From Thermococcus barossii (GTDB lineage Archaea; Methanobacteriota_B; Thermococci; Thermococcales; Thermococcaceae), in assembly GCF_002214465.1 (NCBI RefSeq), contig NZ_CP015101.1, positions 565,013 through 629,012 on the forward strand: a DNA stretch of 64,000 nucleotides, given 5' to 3'. Shown piece after piece: positions 1-8,799 of the stretch. The number at the start of each line of letters is the position of its first letter. The first letter of the stretch is position 1. A model generated the notes under the pieces. It was not told the DNA's origin. It saw nothing but the letters and a program-made list of their open reading frames with translations, and did not search any database. The position numbers and the translations under genes are program-made.

Positions 1-51
1 GAGACCGAGGGTCTTTTCGCTCTTTATATCAACGCCCACCGACACCACCAT
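1..51 (-). CDS. Partial 5' end of an unidentified gene
   Basis: An open frame begins at an ATG (51-49) and runs off the left edge, reading MVVSVGVDIKSEKTLGL. It follows mbxN on the same strand. A T-rich TATA-like stretch (about 70-82) lies upstream, so it may have its own near-leaderless promoter. A GTG about four codons further in has a GGTGGTG ribosome binding site and is an alternative start. Seventeen codons are too few to name a family. Confidence 0.35.
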   Translation of the reverse strand, partial: MVVSVGVDIKSEKTLGL

Positions 52-106
52 GCGTATAAAACCACGAGACCTAAAAAAGTTTACGATTGGAAGATAAAAG
101 AAAAGG

Positions 107-853
107 TCACTCCTTCTTCTCTTCGGACTTGGGCTGAGCCTTTTCCTCGGCTTTCTCTGTAGCCTTCCCGGCAGGCTTCTCTTCCTTCTTTTCGGCAGGT
201 TTCGAGGCCTCTTTCTTCTCCGGGGCTTTGGCAGGCTTTGCCGCTGGCTTGGCCGGAGTGGGCTTCTTGGGTGGCCTCAGTCCGTAGCCGAGTATCTTGA
301 ATTCCAGTGTGTCACCGTCCCTCAGGTGGTACACGTAGGTGCCGTCCTCCTTCTTCTCGATCCTCTCGACAGGGAAGCGATAGTCGTTGAACTTCTCGTT
401 TATTTCCCTGACCTTGTCAGGGTGTATCGGCACCCAGTCGTAGAGCTCCAGGTCCTCCTCAAGTCCGCCAGTGGTGAGGTAGTAGTTCTCGGTGAAGTCG
501 AGCGCTCCGGTCGGGCAGACGTCAACACAGAACTGGCAGAACGTACAGCGGCCGTAGTCCACCTTCGGGTGGGGCCTCTTCTCCATCTTGCCGTCCACTT
601 CTATCCACGTCATCTCTATTGCCCTTGCCGGGCATATCTGGCCGCAGAAGTTACAGCCGACGCAGGTCTTCCAGTTCAGCGTGTGGAATCCCCTGTACTT
701 CGGTGCAGGCTCTATCGTCTCGAAGGGTATCTTAATCGTCACCGGCTTCTTGAAGAGGTACTTGATGCCCATCCACGGCTTGACGAATGATTTCTTGAGC
801 TTGACTTTCTCCTCGCCGACGACCCTAACTTTTGGCTTCTCAACGCTCTCCAT
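107..853 (-). CDS. mbxN: MBX/MBS complex ferredoxin-like subunit MbxN (NuoI-like)
   Basis: Peripheral iron-sulfur subunit that carries electrons from ferredoxin into the membrane-bound sulfane-sulfur reductase. Two 4Fe-4S motifs are visible: CVGCNFCGQICP near residue 65 and CTFCQFCVDVCP near residue 103, as in NuoI/MbhN. The start at 853 follows AGGTGATGAAG and sits just after the mbxL stop; GTG and ATG codons at 862 and 859 lie within the ribosome binding site. The last roughly 55 residues are almost entirely Lys, Ala, Pro and Glu, a low-complexity tail that the iron-sulfur fold does not need. It is the last gene of the mbx operon. Confidence 0.93.
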   Translation of the reverse strand: MESVEKPKVRVVGEEKVKLKKSFVKPWMGIKYLFKKPVTIKIPFETIEPAPKYRGFHTLNWKTCVGCNFCGQICPARAIEMTWIEVDGKMEKRPHPKVDYGRCTFCQFCVDVCPTGALDFTENYYLTTGGLEEDLELYDWVPIHPDKVREINEKFNDYRFPVERIEKKEDGTYVYHLRDGDTLEFKILGYGLRPPKKPTPAKPAAKPAKAPEKKEASKPAEKKEEKPAGKATEKAEEKAQPKSEEKKE

Positions 854-858
854 CTTCA

Positions 859-2043
859 TCACCTGTCTATGTCGGGCGGGCAGTTGTCAAGGGTCTTCAG
901 GATGACCGGAACGTCCGCAAGGCGGGCTCCCTTGAGCAGTTCCTCAAGCACTGTGACTCCGTGGCTCTGACTCGGTCCCCTGACGTGGACGCGGTAGGGC
1001 TTGTGGGTTCCGTCGCTGACGACGTATGCCCCGAAGTCTCCCTTCGTGCTCTCGACGTGGGCGTAGGCATCTCCCTTGGGTGGCTTGAATCTCGGCAGGG
1101 CCTTGAGCCTGGCGTCCTTGACCATGTACGGTCCGCTCGGCGGCCCCATGTCGAGGAGCTGTTCGAGGAGGTAGAGGTCCTGCTCCATCTCATACCTCCT
1201 GACGAGAACCCTGGCCAGGCTGTCGCCCTCCTTGAGCACGGGCACTTCAAACTCCAGCTCTGGATAGAACAGATACGGGTCATCCTTCCTGACGTCGTAG
1301 GGGACACCGGTGGCACGGAGGTTCGGTCCGGTGACTGCGTGCTTGAGGGCGAACTTCTTATCCATGACCCCAACGCCCTCAGTCCTCTCGAAGGTGATGT
1401 AGTTGTCAAAGAGTATCTCATCGAAGTCCTTCATCTTGCCTTTGAGGTACTCGACCGTGTCCCTGAGCTGGCGGAGCCACCTGTCGCCGGGTATGTCCCT
1501 CCTTACTCCACCGGGCACGGTGTAGATGTGGTAAACCCTTCCGCCGGTGAGCTCCTCGAAGAGGCGCATGAACCTCTCACGGTAGGCGGCAGCCCACTGA
1601 CCGGCTGTATAGAGACCTATCTCGTTTCCAAAGCCCATTATCCAGAACATCCACGCGCTCATCCTGGCCATCTCAAGGACTACCGTCCTTATCCACTGGG
1701 CCCTCTCAGGAACCTCCCAGCCGACTATCTCGTCAACTGCCATTGAGTATATATTCTCGGGCACGTCGCTCTCGGGAACGCATATACGGAGGAGCAGGGC
1801 TATGTTGGTGAAGTAGGGCCTCTGCTCGGCGAGCTTCTCGAAACCACGGTGGAGGAATCCGGGGTTGACTATGGCCTTCTCAACCCTGCTTCCGTCCATC
1901 TTCAGGATTATGCTGAAGTTCTCGGTGGCCATGTGCTGCGGACCGAAGAACAGCTCATAGGTATCCTTGTCTATGGGATGGAGATACATATCGTGCGCCT
2001 TTGCCTCTTCCCTAAGTTCCTTCGGGACTTCCAAATTGCTCAT
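859..2043 (-). CDS. mbxL: MBX/MBS complex large subunit MbxL (NuoD/NiFe-hydrogenase large-subunit-like)
   Basis: Homologue of NuoD and MbhL that forms the peripheral arm with MbxJ. In a true NiFe hydrogenase this subunit carries two CxxC pairs for nickel. Here the N-terminal site reads RICVPESD and the C-terminal site LDNCPPDIDR, so each pair keeps one cysteine and NiFe binding is not expected. This matches the known MBX family, which reduces sulfane sulfur or polysulfide rather than protons. The start at 2043 follows GAGGTGATGATC. The stop lies a few bases before mbxN. Confidence 0.94.
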   Translation of the reverse strand: MSNLEVPKELREEAKAHDMYLHPIDKDTYELFFGPQHMATENFSIILKMDGSRVEKAIVNPGFLHRGFEKLAEQRPYFTNIALLLRICVPESDVPENIYSMAVDEIVGWEVPERAQWIRTVVLEMARMSAWMFWIMGFGNEIGLYTAGQWAAAYRERFMRLFEELTGGRVYHIYTVPGGVRRDIPGDRWLRQLRDTVEYLKGKMKDFDEILFDNYITFERTEGVGVMDKKFALKHAVTGPNLRATGVPYDVRKDDPYLFYPELEFEVPVLKEGDSLARVLVRRYEMEQDLYLLEQLLDMGPPSGPYMVKDARLKALPRFKPPKGDAYAHVESTKGDFGAYVVSDGTHKPYRVHVRGPSQSHGVTVLEELLKGARLADVPVILKTLDNCPPDIDR

Positions 2044-2053
2044 GATCATCACC

Positions 2054-2653
2054 TCATATCACGTAATTGGTCTTGCTCTCATCGTATCTGTCAAAGTCCT
2101 CGCCGTATATCGTCTTGACGTAGCCTATCATGTTGAAGTCCTTCCTGAGCGGGTGCTTCTCGTACTCCCTCGGCTCAAGGATGAACGGCCCGAGCCTCGG
2201 GTTGCCCTCGAATACTATGCCGAAGAACTCGTGCGCCTCCCTCTCGTAGGTCTCGGCGACGGGCCAGATGTCCATGATGGTCGGCATTCTCGCGTTCTCC
2301 CTGGGTATTCTCGTCCTCACGAAGGCGTGGACGCTTTCACTGACGCTCCAGAGCTGGTAGACAAGCTCGAATTCGCCCTCCTTGAGCCAGTCAACGACAC
2401 TTATCTGGATGAGCATCTCGAACTTCTCGCTGGCCAGCTCAAGGAATTCGTGTATTCTCTCCGCCGGGACTTTGAACTCAACGCGCCTCTCACGCCTGAC
2501 GTTGCCCTCGGCGTACGGTGCCTTTTCAAGCAGCTCTGCGACCAGCTTCCCCTCCTTAGTGTCAGGGAGCTTTGGAGCCTCCACTTCCGGAACCTCCTGG
2601 GGCTTCTGCTCCTCAACCTTCTCCTCAACCTTGGGCTTCTCGTTCATATCCAT
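2054..2653 (-). CDS. mbxK: MBX/MBS complex subunit MbxK (NuoC-like)
   Basis: NuoC/30-kDa-like peripheral subunit. The conserved 30-kDa signature region is visible around YEREAHEFFGIVFEGNP, followed by RPREYE-type and HPLRKDF motifs. The N-terminal roughly 45 residues are a Lys/Glu/Pro-rich extension. The start at 2653 follows GGAGGTGGCTGGC; a longer in-frame version begins at 2686 but has no binding site. It overlaps the end of mbxJ by 10 bp, which implies translational coupling in the operon. Confidence 0.92.
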   Translation of the reverse strand: MDMNEKPKVEEKVEEQKPQEVPEVEAPKLPDTKEGKLVAELLEKAPYAEGNVRRERRVEFKVPAERIHEFLELASEKFEMLIQISVVDWLKEGEFELVYQLWSVSESVHAFVRTRIPRENARMPTIMDIWPVAETYEREAHEFFGIVFEGNPRLGPFILEPREYEKHPLRKDFNMIGYVKTIYGEDFDRYDESKTNYVI

Positions 2654-3234
2654 GCCAGCCACCTCCTGGCGTCCTTCTCGCGCCATCCTTCCCCGAACAG
2701 TTCATCCTGATTCTTCCGGTAGTACTCGTAGTTCTCCCTATAGCGCTTCCAGCCGTCGGCTGTTCCGTCCTCTATCTTGCGCATTATCTCCATTATCCCG
2801 TCCATGACAGCTTCCGGTCTTGGCATGCAGCCGGCTATGGCAACGTCAACCGGAAGGTACTTGTCGAACTGCTTGACCACGTTGTAGGAGTCCCAGTAGA
2901 CTCCGCCGTTTATCGGGCATGAGCCGTGTATCATGACGTATTTGGGATCCTGCATCATCTCGTAGGTTATGATTATCCTCTTGAGGGTCTTTGGAGTTAC
3001 GTAGCCCGTGATGAGGAAGAGGTCACCCATCCTCGGTGCCGGGTTGGGCATTATCCCGAAGCGCTCGAAGTCGTATCTGGCTGTGGCCAGCGGCGGCATT
3101 TCGATACCGCCGCATCCGGTACAGAAGGCCACTATCCAGAGGCTCTTCTTCCTGGCCCAGTTGAACAGGGGCTCGAAGAGCTTGAACTCCTGGAGCTCGT
3201 AGGTTATGAACTCATCATTCTTTCTCTCGCTCAT
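2644..3234 (-). CDS. mbxJ: MBX/MBS complex small subunit MbxJ (NuoB-like)
   Basis: NuoB-like subunit expected to hold the 4Fe-4S cluster nearest the catalytic site. Cysteines are seen in FCTGCGGIE (the first pair), in HGSCPINGG and in GCMPRPEA, which is the NuoB pattern. The start at 3234 follows GAGGTGATGTGG. It lies between mbxM upstream and mbxK downstream on the same strand. Confidence 0.94.
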   Translation of the reverse strand: MSERKNDEFITYELQEFKLFEPLFNWARKKSLWIVAFCTGCGGIEMPPLATARYDFERFGIMPNPAPRMGDLFLITGYVTPKTLKRIIITYEMMQDPKYVMIHGSCPINGGVYWDSYNVVKQFDKYLPVDVAIAGCMPRPEAVMDGIMEIMRKIEDGTADGWKRYRENYEYYRKNQDELFGEGWREKDARRWLAWI

Positions 3235-3244
3235 CCACATCACC

Positions 3245-4138
3245 TCACATCGTCAGGAGCACGGCTATTATTCCCAGTATGGTCGGCCACTTCCAGAAGA
3301 ACTTGGCCGCCTGGTCTATGGTGAACCTCGGGTAGATGCTGGCCACGAATATCGCTATGAAGAGCACCGCTATCTGCTTTATTAGAAGTTCGAGCAGGTT
3401 ACTGGCTCCTCCGAGGAATATCACGGCGAAGAACGCCGTCTCCGCGAAGAGCTGTACCGCGTGCTGGGTGAAGAGCAGTGCCGCGTGCTTGCCGCCGTAC
3501 TCGACCATCGGACCCATCGAGATTTCCGCGGGGGCGGTGATTATGTCGAAGGGCTCAAGGCCGAGCATCGCCTGGAAGACTATGTCAAAGACTATCATCG
3601 CCAGGAAGAGCGCCGGGACGAGGATGCTCCATCCGTGGGCCTGCTGGAGGGACACCAGCTCGTTCAGCTTGAAGGTTCCCCAGTGCTGGATGATGGCTAT
3701 CAAAGCCAGACCGTAGGGGAGCTGCATGGCCACCATGGTGAGCAGCCCACGCTGGACACCGACCGCTGAATACGGGTTGCCAGAGCTCATGGCACCGAGC
3801 ATTATGCCGAGCATTGGAACCTCCAGGAGATAGGCCACGACGATGAGGTCTGCGTTGGCACTGAAGAGGCGGAAGCCTGCGAGGGGAATGAAGAGCAACG
3901 CTGCTATGCTGGCTCCGAGGGCGAACACAGGGCCGAAGTCGTAGATGAAGCCGTGGGTAACGCTCTCCTTCTTGCCGAGGAGCTTGAGGGTGTCTATTAT
4001 TGGCTGGTATATGGGCGGTCCGACACGGCGCTGAATTCTCGCCATGGCCTTTCTCTCTATACCCATGAATATGAAGCCCATGAAGGTGGCGTATATCAGC
4101 ATTCCAATGACTTCCAGGATGAGCCTCCAGTCAATCAT
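3245..4138 (-). CDS. mbxM: MBX/MBS complex membrane subunit MbxM (NuoH-like)
   Basis: NuoH/MbhM-like integral membrane subunit joining the peripheral arm to the ion-pumping arm. It has about eight hydrophobic segments. The conserved ERKAMARIQRRVGP loop (near residue 28) and the acidic EPFDIITAPAEISMGPMVEYGGKHAAL loop region (near residues 195-220) are NuoH hallmarks. Its ATG overlaps the mbxH' stop, so the two are co-translated. Confidence 0.95.
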   Translation of the reverse strand: MIDWRLILEVIGMLIYATFMGFIFMGIERKAMARIQRRVGPPIYQPIIDTLKLLGKKESVTHGFIYDFGPVFALGASIAALLFIPLAGFRLFSANADLIVVAYLLEVPMLGIMLGAMSSGNPYSAVGVQRGLLTMVAMQLPYGLALIAIIQHWGTFKLNELVSLQQAHGWSILVPALFLAMIVFDIVFQAMLGLEPFDIITAPAEISMGPMVEYGGKHAALLFTQHAVQLFAETAFFAVIFLGGASNLLELLIKQIAVLFIAIFVASIYPRFTIDQAAKFFWKWPTILGIIAVLLTM

Positions 4139-5983
4139 TCACAACACCCCCCACAGCGCTAAGATGAGTAGCACTATCGCCAGGTACCACGAGTAGCTCT
4201 GAACGTTGCCGTTGTACATGGCCTGCCTGAGCGAGTCAGCGAAATCCTCCGCTATGCCTGCCAGGCGCTCGTAGAACCTGTCCCAGCTGTACTTGAGCCA
4301 GAACTCAAGGGCCTCCGCGAGAGGCCTGTAGAAGTTCTTCCTGATGCTGAGGTTGAATTCCTCCGTGACGGGGTTACCTGACTGGTAGGTGTTGGTGATG
4401 CTTATCTTTCTGACCTTGGCTCCGTAGAGGTATACCAATCCAGCTATTGCCAGGCCAATTGTGAGGGCTATCGTCACCAGCAGGGCGTTGTAGGTTCCCG
4501 TTGGGGTAACGAGCTTGTAGTAGTCGCCGCCCACTATCTCGCCGCCGAGCATCTTGTTGAGGTACTCCGTGACGATGCCAGGTGCAACACCGAAGAGGAG
4601 GTTGGGAATCGCCAGTATGGCCATTCCGATGAGGAGCGGTAGCGGGGCCTCTTTGACGTCCTCAAGGTCGCTCGGTCTCTGGCCGAACCAGACCGCGTAG
4701 AGGAACCTGACAACGTAGGCGAACGCTATACCGCTTCCGAGGAATATTGCTCCAGCAACAAGGGGCATGTGGGCGCTTATTGCAGCCTCGTAGATGAGCC
4801 ACTTGCTGGCAAAGCCCGCCATAGGCGGAATTCCCGAAAGGCTCAGCACCGCTATGAGTCCCATCGCGAAGGTGAAGGGCATCTTTTCCGCCAGACCGCC
4901 CATGTCCTTGAACTGGGTCTTTCCGGTCTGGAGGATTATCGCGGCAGTGACGAGCCAGAAGAGGCCCTTGAAGACCGCGTGGCTGAGCACGTGGAAGAGA
5001 CCTCCCGCAAAGCCGAGGCTTGTACCGAGTCCAAAGGCGAGCAGTATGTAGCCAACCTGACTGACCGAGGAGTAGGCGAAGAGCTTCCTGATGTCCTCCT
5101 GAAGAACCGCGAGGAAGCCGGCAACGACTACGGTTATTGCACCGAGCCAGGCCATTATGTAGGCAAAGGTCAGGTGGCCATGGAATGTTCCGAGAGCCGC
5201 GTAGAGCTTGTAGCCCATCAGGATGTAGAGCAGGAGGAATCCATAGGCTCCCGCCTTGCTGAGGGCGCCGCTGAAGAAGGTGGTGTAGCTCTGGTCCGTC
5301 TCGCTGTAAGCACCCGGCGCCCAGACGTGGAGTGGAACGGCACCGGCCTTAACGCCGAACGCCGTCAGGAACAGTCCGAATATGATGGCGGTCTCGGCTG
5401 TGCTTATCGCTCCAATACTGGAGTCGACGTAGAGGGCCTGTCTAATTGTGGCGAAGTCGAGGGCCCCGGTCTTTGCGTAGAGGATGCCTATCGCTATCAG
5501 CATCGCGTAGGCTCCGACAACGCTCAGCACGAAGTACTTGAGGGACTCGTGCCTGTTCCTTCTGACGACCATCATGAAGCTGGCGAAGGTCATCATCTCC
5601 CAGAACAGGAAGAATCCCACAAAGTCCTGGCTGAGGAAAACGCCGAGGACCCCCGTGTAGCTCATGAGTGCGAAGAGCCAGTCGTAGGAACTCTTGGAGG
5701 TTGAGGCCATCCCAAAGGCCATCGCGAGGCCCACCAGGGAGGCCACCGCCGCGAAGTACCAGCTCATGCTGTTGAGCTGGAACTGCAGGGTGAATCCGCT
5801 AACCGTGACGGAGTAGTTCACCGCTTCGTTCAGGACGGTGGAATAAAGCTTAGCCAGGTACGCGAGGGGTATGGCCGCACCTATGAGGCCGATGATTTCC
5901 CTCACACCCTTTATATCGAGCGCCCAAGCTATGACACCGGCTATCAGGGGCGCTAAGAGTATGATGAGAAGTTCGTTGATCAT
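4139..5983 (-). CDS. mbxH': MBX/MBS complex antiporter-like subunit MbxH' (NuoL/MrpD-like, second copy)
   Basis: 614-residue proton/sodium antiporter-like subunit with about 14 membrane segments followed by a hydrophilic stretch and a C-terminal helix. The proton_antipo_M core is recognisable: SYTGVLGVFLSQDFVGFF with MTFASF, AVPLHVWAPGAYSETD and LFAYSSVSQVGYI, with Lys and Glu along the channel. A second NuoL/MrpD paralogue beside mbxH is specific to MBX; the related hydrogenase MBH has only one. It overlaps mbxH by 4 bp. Confidence 0.94.
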   Translation of the reverse strand: MINELLIILLAPLIAGVIAWALDIKGVREIIGLIGAAIPLAYLAKLYSTVLNEAVNYSVTVSGFTLQFQLNSMSWYFAAVASLVGLAMAFGMASTSKSSYDWLFALMSYTGVLGVFLSQDFVGFFLFWEMMTFASFMMVVRRNRHESLKYFVLSVVGAYAMLIAIGILYAKTGALDFATIRQALYVDSSIGAISTAETAIIFGLFLTAFGVKAGAVPLHVWAPGAYSETDQSYTTFFSGALSKAGAYGFLLLYILMGYKLYAALGTFHGHLTFAYIMAWLGAITVVVAGFLAVLQEDIRKLFAYSSVSQVGYILLAFGLGTSLGFAGGLFHVLSHAVFKGLFWLVTAAIILQTGKTQFKDMGGLAEKMPFTFAMGLIAVLSLSGIPPMAGFASKWLIYEAAISAHMPLVAGAIFLGSGIAFAYVVRFLYAVWFGQRPSDLEDVKEAPLPLLIGMAILAIPNLLFGVAPGIVTEYLNKMLGGEIVGGDYYKLVTPTGTYNALLVTIALTIGLAIAGLVYLYGAKVRKISITNTYQSGNPVTEEFNLSIRKNFYRPLAEALEFWLKYSWDRFYERLAGIAEDFADSLRQAMYNGNVQSYSWYLAIVLLILALWGVL

Positions 5984-7467
5984 GCTCCCACCCCCATCAG
6001 CGGAACGTTCTTAACGTACTGGGCAACGTTGAAGATGTCGTTTCCGGCCTTCTGGGCGAGGCTCCATGCATAGTCCGGGTAGATTCCTATCACGACCACG
6101 AGGGCCGCGAGGAAAAGCACCATGAGGCCGATAACGATGTTCTCATTAATTCTCTCCCCGTCTCCCTCGAACCAGATTGTGTGGAGCAGTCTGAAGTAAT
6201 AGACCGCCTCCACGACGCTTGCGGTGAGCACCAGGGCCGCCGCCCACGTGTAGCCCACTTGGAGGGTGGCGAGTATTATCCTGATTTTGCTCCAGAAGAT
6301 GTTGAACAGCGGTATTCCAACTGTGGCTATTGCACCGACTGAGATGGCGAATGCGGTCAGGGGCATTTTCCTTCCAAGTCCCCGGAAGTTCTCGATGTCG
6401 GCCCCTCCAAGGGTCATCGCAACGTAACCGACCGCGAGGAACAGCATGGCCTTGACGATGGCGTGGTTTATCATATGGAAGACCCCTGCATCAACACCGC
6501 TCTGGGTTCCGAGCGCGAGGGCGAGCGCGATGAGGCCTATCTGGGCTATGCTGGAGTACGCTATCATCCTCTTGACGTTCCTCTGCCTGAGTGCGGCAAG
6601 CTCTGCAACTATTACCGTGAGCGTTGCCAGTATAACGAGCAGTCTGAGGACCGAACCCCAGCTCTCCACCGCCTGCATCAGGTAGAGAATCCTGGCCATC
6701 GCGTAGAGTCCGGCCTTGACGACGAAGGCCGAGAACATGACGGTTACCGGGTGCGGTGCGGCCTGGTATGCATCCGGCGCCCATGCGTTGAGCGGGAAGA
6801 GCTCTGCCTCAACGGCCAGACCGAAGATTATAAGCGCCAGCCCCACCTGGGCAACGGTCGGGTCCATTGTTGCCGCCAGCTGCGCTATCTGTGCCATGTT
6901 CAGGGTTCCAAGGGAGCCGTAGATGAGTGCTATGCCAACGAGGAAGAAGCTGGAGCCTATTCCACCGAGGACGATGTATTTCATCGAAGCCTCGGCGGCC
7001 TCACCCGTCTTGTTGTAGGCGGTTAGAGCGTAGGCGCTGATTGCAGTTATCTCCATGAAGACGAAGAGGTTGAATATATCTCCGGTCGCTATCATTCCCG
7101 TGGCTCCGAGCATGAGGAGCAGGAAGAGCATGGCGTACTTGTCTATCGGCTCGACCTCAATGGCTTTCAGGCTGAAGATTGCCATTAGGAAGCTGATTGC
7201 CGCGACGATGAGCACGAAGAGGGCCGCGAAGTGGCCGAAGTACAGGTTGATTCCAACGGGTGGTTTCCAGCCACCGGCGATGACGATTATCGGCTGGTCC
7301 GTGGAATAAACCCACTGGAACACCCACGCGGCTATTCCTGTCTGGAGTGCGGTGACCGCTATCAGGAAATACTTGATCGCGTTTTTACCGGCGCCCTTCA
7401 GCAGGGGCACGAAGAACGCGCTGATGAGGGGTAGTGCTATGAGCAGAGCGGCGTACTGCCCGTTCAT
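5980..7467 (-). CDS. mbxH: MBX/MBS complex antiporter-like subunit MbxH (NuoN/MrpD-like)
   Basis: 495-residue MrpD/NuoN-like polytopic protein of the ion-translocating arm. Visible motifs are LFVFMEITAISAYALTAYNKTG, AELFPLNAWAPDAYQAAPHP and RMIAYSSIAQIGLIA, typical of the proton_antipo_M family. It overlaps both mbxG and mbxH' by 4 bp. With MbxH' it gives two candidate ion channels in one complex. Confidence 0.95.
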   Translation of the reverse strand: MNGQYAALLIALPLISAFFVPLLKGAGKNAIKYFLIAVTALQTGIAAWVFQWVYSTDQPIIVIAGGWKPPVGINLYFGHFAALFVLIVAAISFLMAIFSLKAIEVEPIDKYAMLFLLLMLGATGMIATGDIFNLFVFMEITAISAYALTAYNKTGEAAEASMKYIVLGGIGSSFFLVGIALIYGSLGTLNMAQIAQLAATMDPTVAQVGLALIIFGLAVEAELFPLNAWAPDAYQAAPHPVTVMFSAFVVKAGLYAMARILYLMQAVESWGSVLRLLVILATLTVIVAELAALRQRNVKRMIAYSSIAQIGLIALALALGTQSGVDAGVFHMINHAIVKAMLFLAVGYVAMTLGGADIENFRGLGRKMPLTAFAISVGAIATVGIPLFNIFWSKIRIILATLQVGYTWAAALVLTASVVEAVYYFRLLHTIWFEGDGERINENIVIGLMVLFLAALVVVIGIYPDYAWSLAQKAGNDIFNVAQYVKNVPLMGVGA

Positions 7468-7808
7468 CCTCTCAACCTCCTTATCTCCTCGATGTTAAGG
7501 GTTCCGTACTTCTCGTAGATCAGCATGGCAACGCTAAGGGCCATGGCGGTGGTGGCGACGCCTATAACTATCGCGGTGAGAACGAGCGCCTGCGGGATTG
7601 GGTCAACCGCCTGGTTCGGGCCGATGCCCTCGCTCAGTATCGGCGCGCTCCTTCCTGAGACGTAGCCAACGCTGATGAGGAGCAGGTTCACGCCCGTTTC
7701 CATAATGCTGAGTCCGATGAGCACCTTCAGGAGATTCTTCTTGACCAGTATCGCGTAGAGCCCTACGAGGATGAGTGAGATGGCGCCGAAGTAGTAGACG
7801 CTGATCAT
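7464..7808 (-). CDS. mbxG: MBX/MBS complex subunit MbxG (NuoK/MrpC-like)
   Basis: 114-residue protein with three hydrophobic segments. The NuoK/MrpC pattern is visible in LIGLSIMETGVNLLLISVGY, with the conserved membrane Glu, and in DPIPQALVLTAIVIGVATTA. The start at 7808 follows GGAGGAGGTGAGCGA; a longer in-frame reading to 7955 overlaps mbxF and is not needed. It lies within the Mrp-like module of the operon. Confidence 0.95.
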   Translation of the reverse strand: MISVYYFGAISLILVGLYAILVKKNLLKVLIGLSIMETGVNLLLISVGYVSGRSAPILSEGIGPNQAVDPIPQALVLTAIVIGVATTAMALSVAMLIYEKYGTLNIEEIRRLRG

Positions 7809-8512
7809 TCGCTCACCTCCTCCTTGAGCATATTGTCGATGATGCCGCTGAGCTCGGTGCCGACCTTCAGGCCGATGATGGTGTAGATTATTGGTATGAA
7901 GCCACCGCTGAGGAGTCTGCCGATGTTTTCCGTGCCGAAGTTCCAGGTCTGCCATATCCAGTCGAAGAGGAAGTAGCCGCCTATGGCGAGACCTATTAGA
8001 CCGACGAGAACGTAGCCCATTCCGGCGAGCCCCTCCGTCTTCTCGAAGCCCTTATGGGGTATCTCATATGTTATGAACGCCAGGTAGAGCAGCAGGAACG
8101 CGGTGGCGATGGTGGCTCCGCCGGGGAATCCTCCTCCCGGTGTGAGGTGTCCGTGGATGAAGATGTACGCACCGAAGAGCATGACGAAGGGCACCAGAAG
8201 CCTCGTTCCGGTGGTGAGGACTATGGAACCCTCGGTCTTTGCAGTTCTCTTTTTCTTTCTCCTCCAGAGGAGTGCTCCCACTCCGGTCGATGCTATGAAC
8301 AGGACGGTGACCTCACCGAGGGTATCGAACCCACGGTAGTTGACGACCACGGCAGTTACAGCGTTGACGGCTCCGGTCTGTTCCTTAACGTGGTCGAGGT
8401 AGTACTGGCCCACCAGCATTTTGTCCTCGCCGAACGGGACTCCAGCGAGGCCCTGGGCGAGCCAGTAGCCGATTATGAGCAGGGAAATTATCGCGAGTGC
8501 GCGCTTGAGCAT
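7805..8512 (-). CDS. mbxF: MBX/MBS complex subunit MbxF (fused MbhE/MrpB-like)
   Basis: 235-residue membrane protein. Residues 1-90 resemble the C-terminal part of MrpA (MbhE-like; NYRGFDTLGEVTVLFIAS). The rest resembles MrpB (GTRLLVPFVMLFGAYIFIHGHLTPGGGFPGG). In MBH these are two genes, so this is the fused arrangement expected for MBX. The start at 8512 follows GAGGTGGTAAAA. It overlaps mbxG by 4 bp. Confidence 0.92.
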   Translation of the reverse strand: MLKRALAIISLLIIGYWLAQGLAGVPFGEDKMLVGQYYLDHVKEQTGAVNAVTAVVVNYRGFDTLGEVTVLFIASTGVGALLWRRKKKRTAKTEGSIVLTTGTRLLVPFVMLFGAYIFIHGHLTPGGGFPGGATIATAFLLLYLAFITYEIPHKGFEKTEGLAGMGYVLVGLIGLAIGGYFLFDWIWQTWNFGTENIGRLLSGGFIPIIYTIIGLKVGTELSGIIDNMLKEEVSE

Positions 8513-8514
8513 TT

Positions 8515-8799
8515 TTACCACCTCACCCACCAGCCGGGCTTCTCCTCCTCTTCGGTCTCAAAGCGCTGGGTTCTCTTGATGGCAAAGATGAATATCGCAC
8601 CGCTGAGTGCTGCGCCTATGGCCGCCTCCGTCATCGCAACATCCGGTGCCTGCAGCATGAAGAACAGCAGTGAGGCGAACAGGCTTACCGCGGCCATTCC
8701 AACGGCAGCCGCCAGGAGGTCCCTCCACTCCACCGCGAGAACCGCGGATATTATCATGATGCCCACTATGATGTACTCAATGCAGGTTATGCAGTTCAT
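8515..8799 (-). CDS. mbxD: MBX/MBS complex subunit MbxD (DUF4040, MrpA C-terminal-like)
   Basis: 94-residue protein with three membrane segments, similar to MbhD and to part of MrpA (DUF4040): AVEWRDLLAAAVGMAAVSLFASLLFFMLQAPDVAMTEAAIGA holds the conserved acidic residues (shown here in two motifs, LQAPDVAMTEAAIG and AVEWRDLLAAA). The start at 8799 follows GGTGGTGAGGA and overlaps mbxC by 4 bp. Confidence 0.92.
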   Translation of the reverse strand: MNCITCIEYIIVGIMIISAVLAVEWRDLLAAAVGMAAVSLFASLLFFMLQAPDVAMTEAAIGAALSGAIFIFAIKRTQRFETEEEEKPGWWVRW

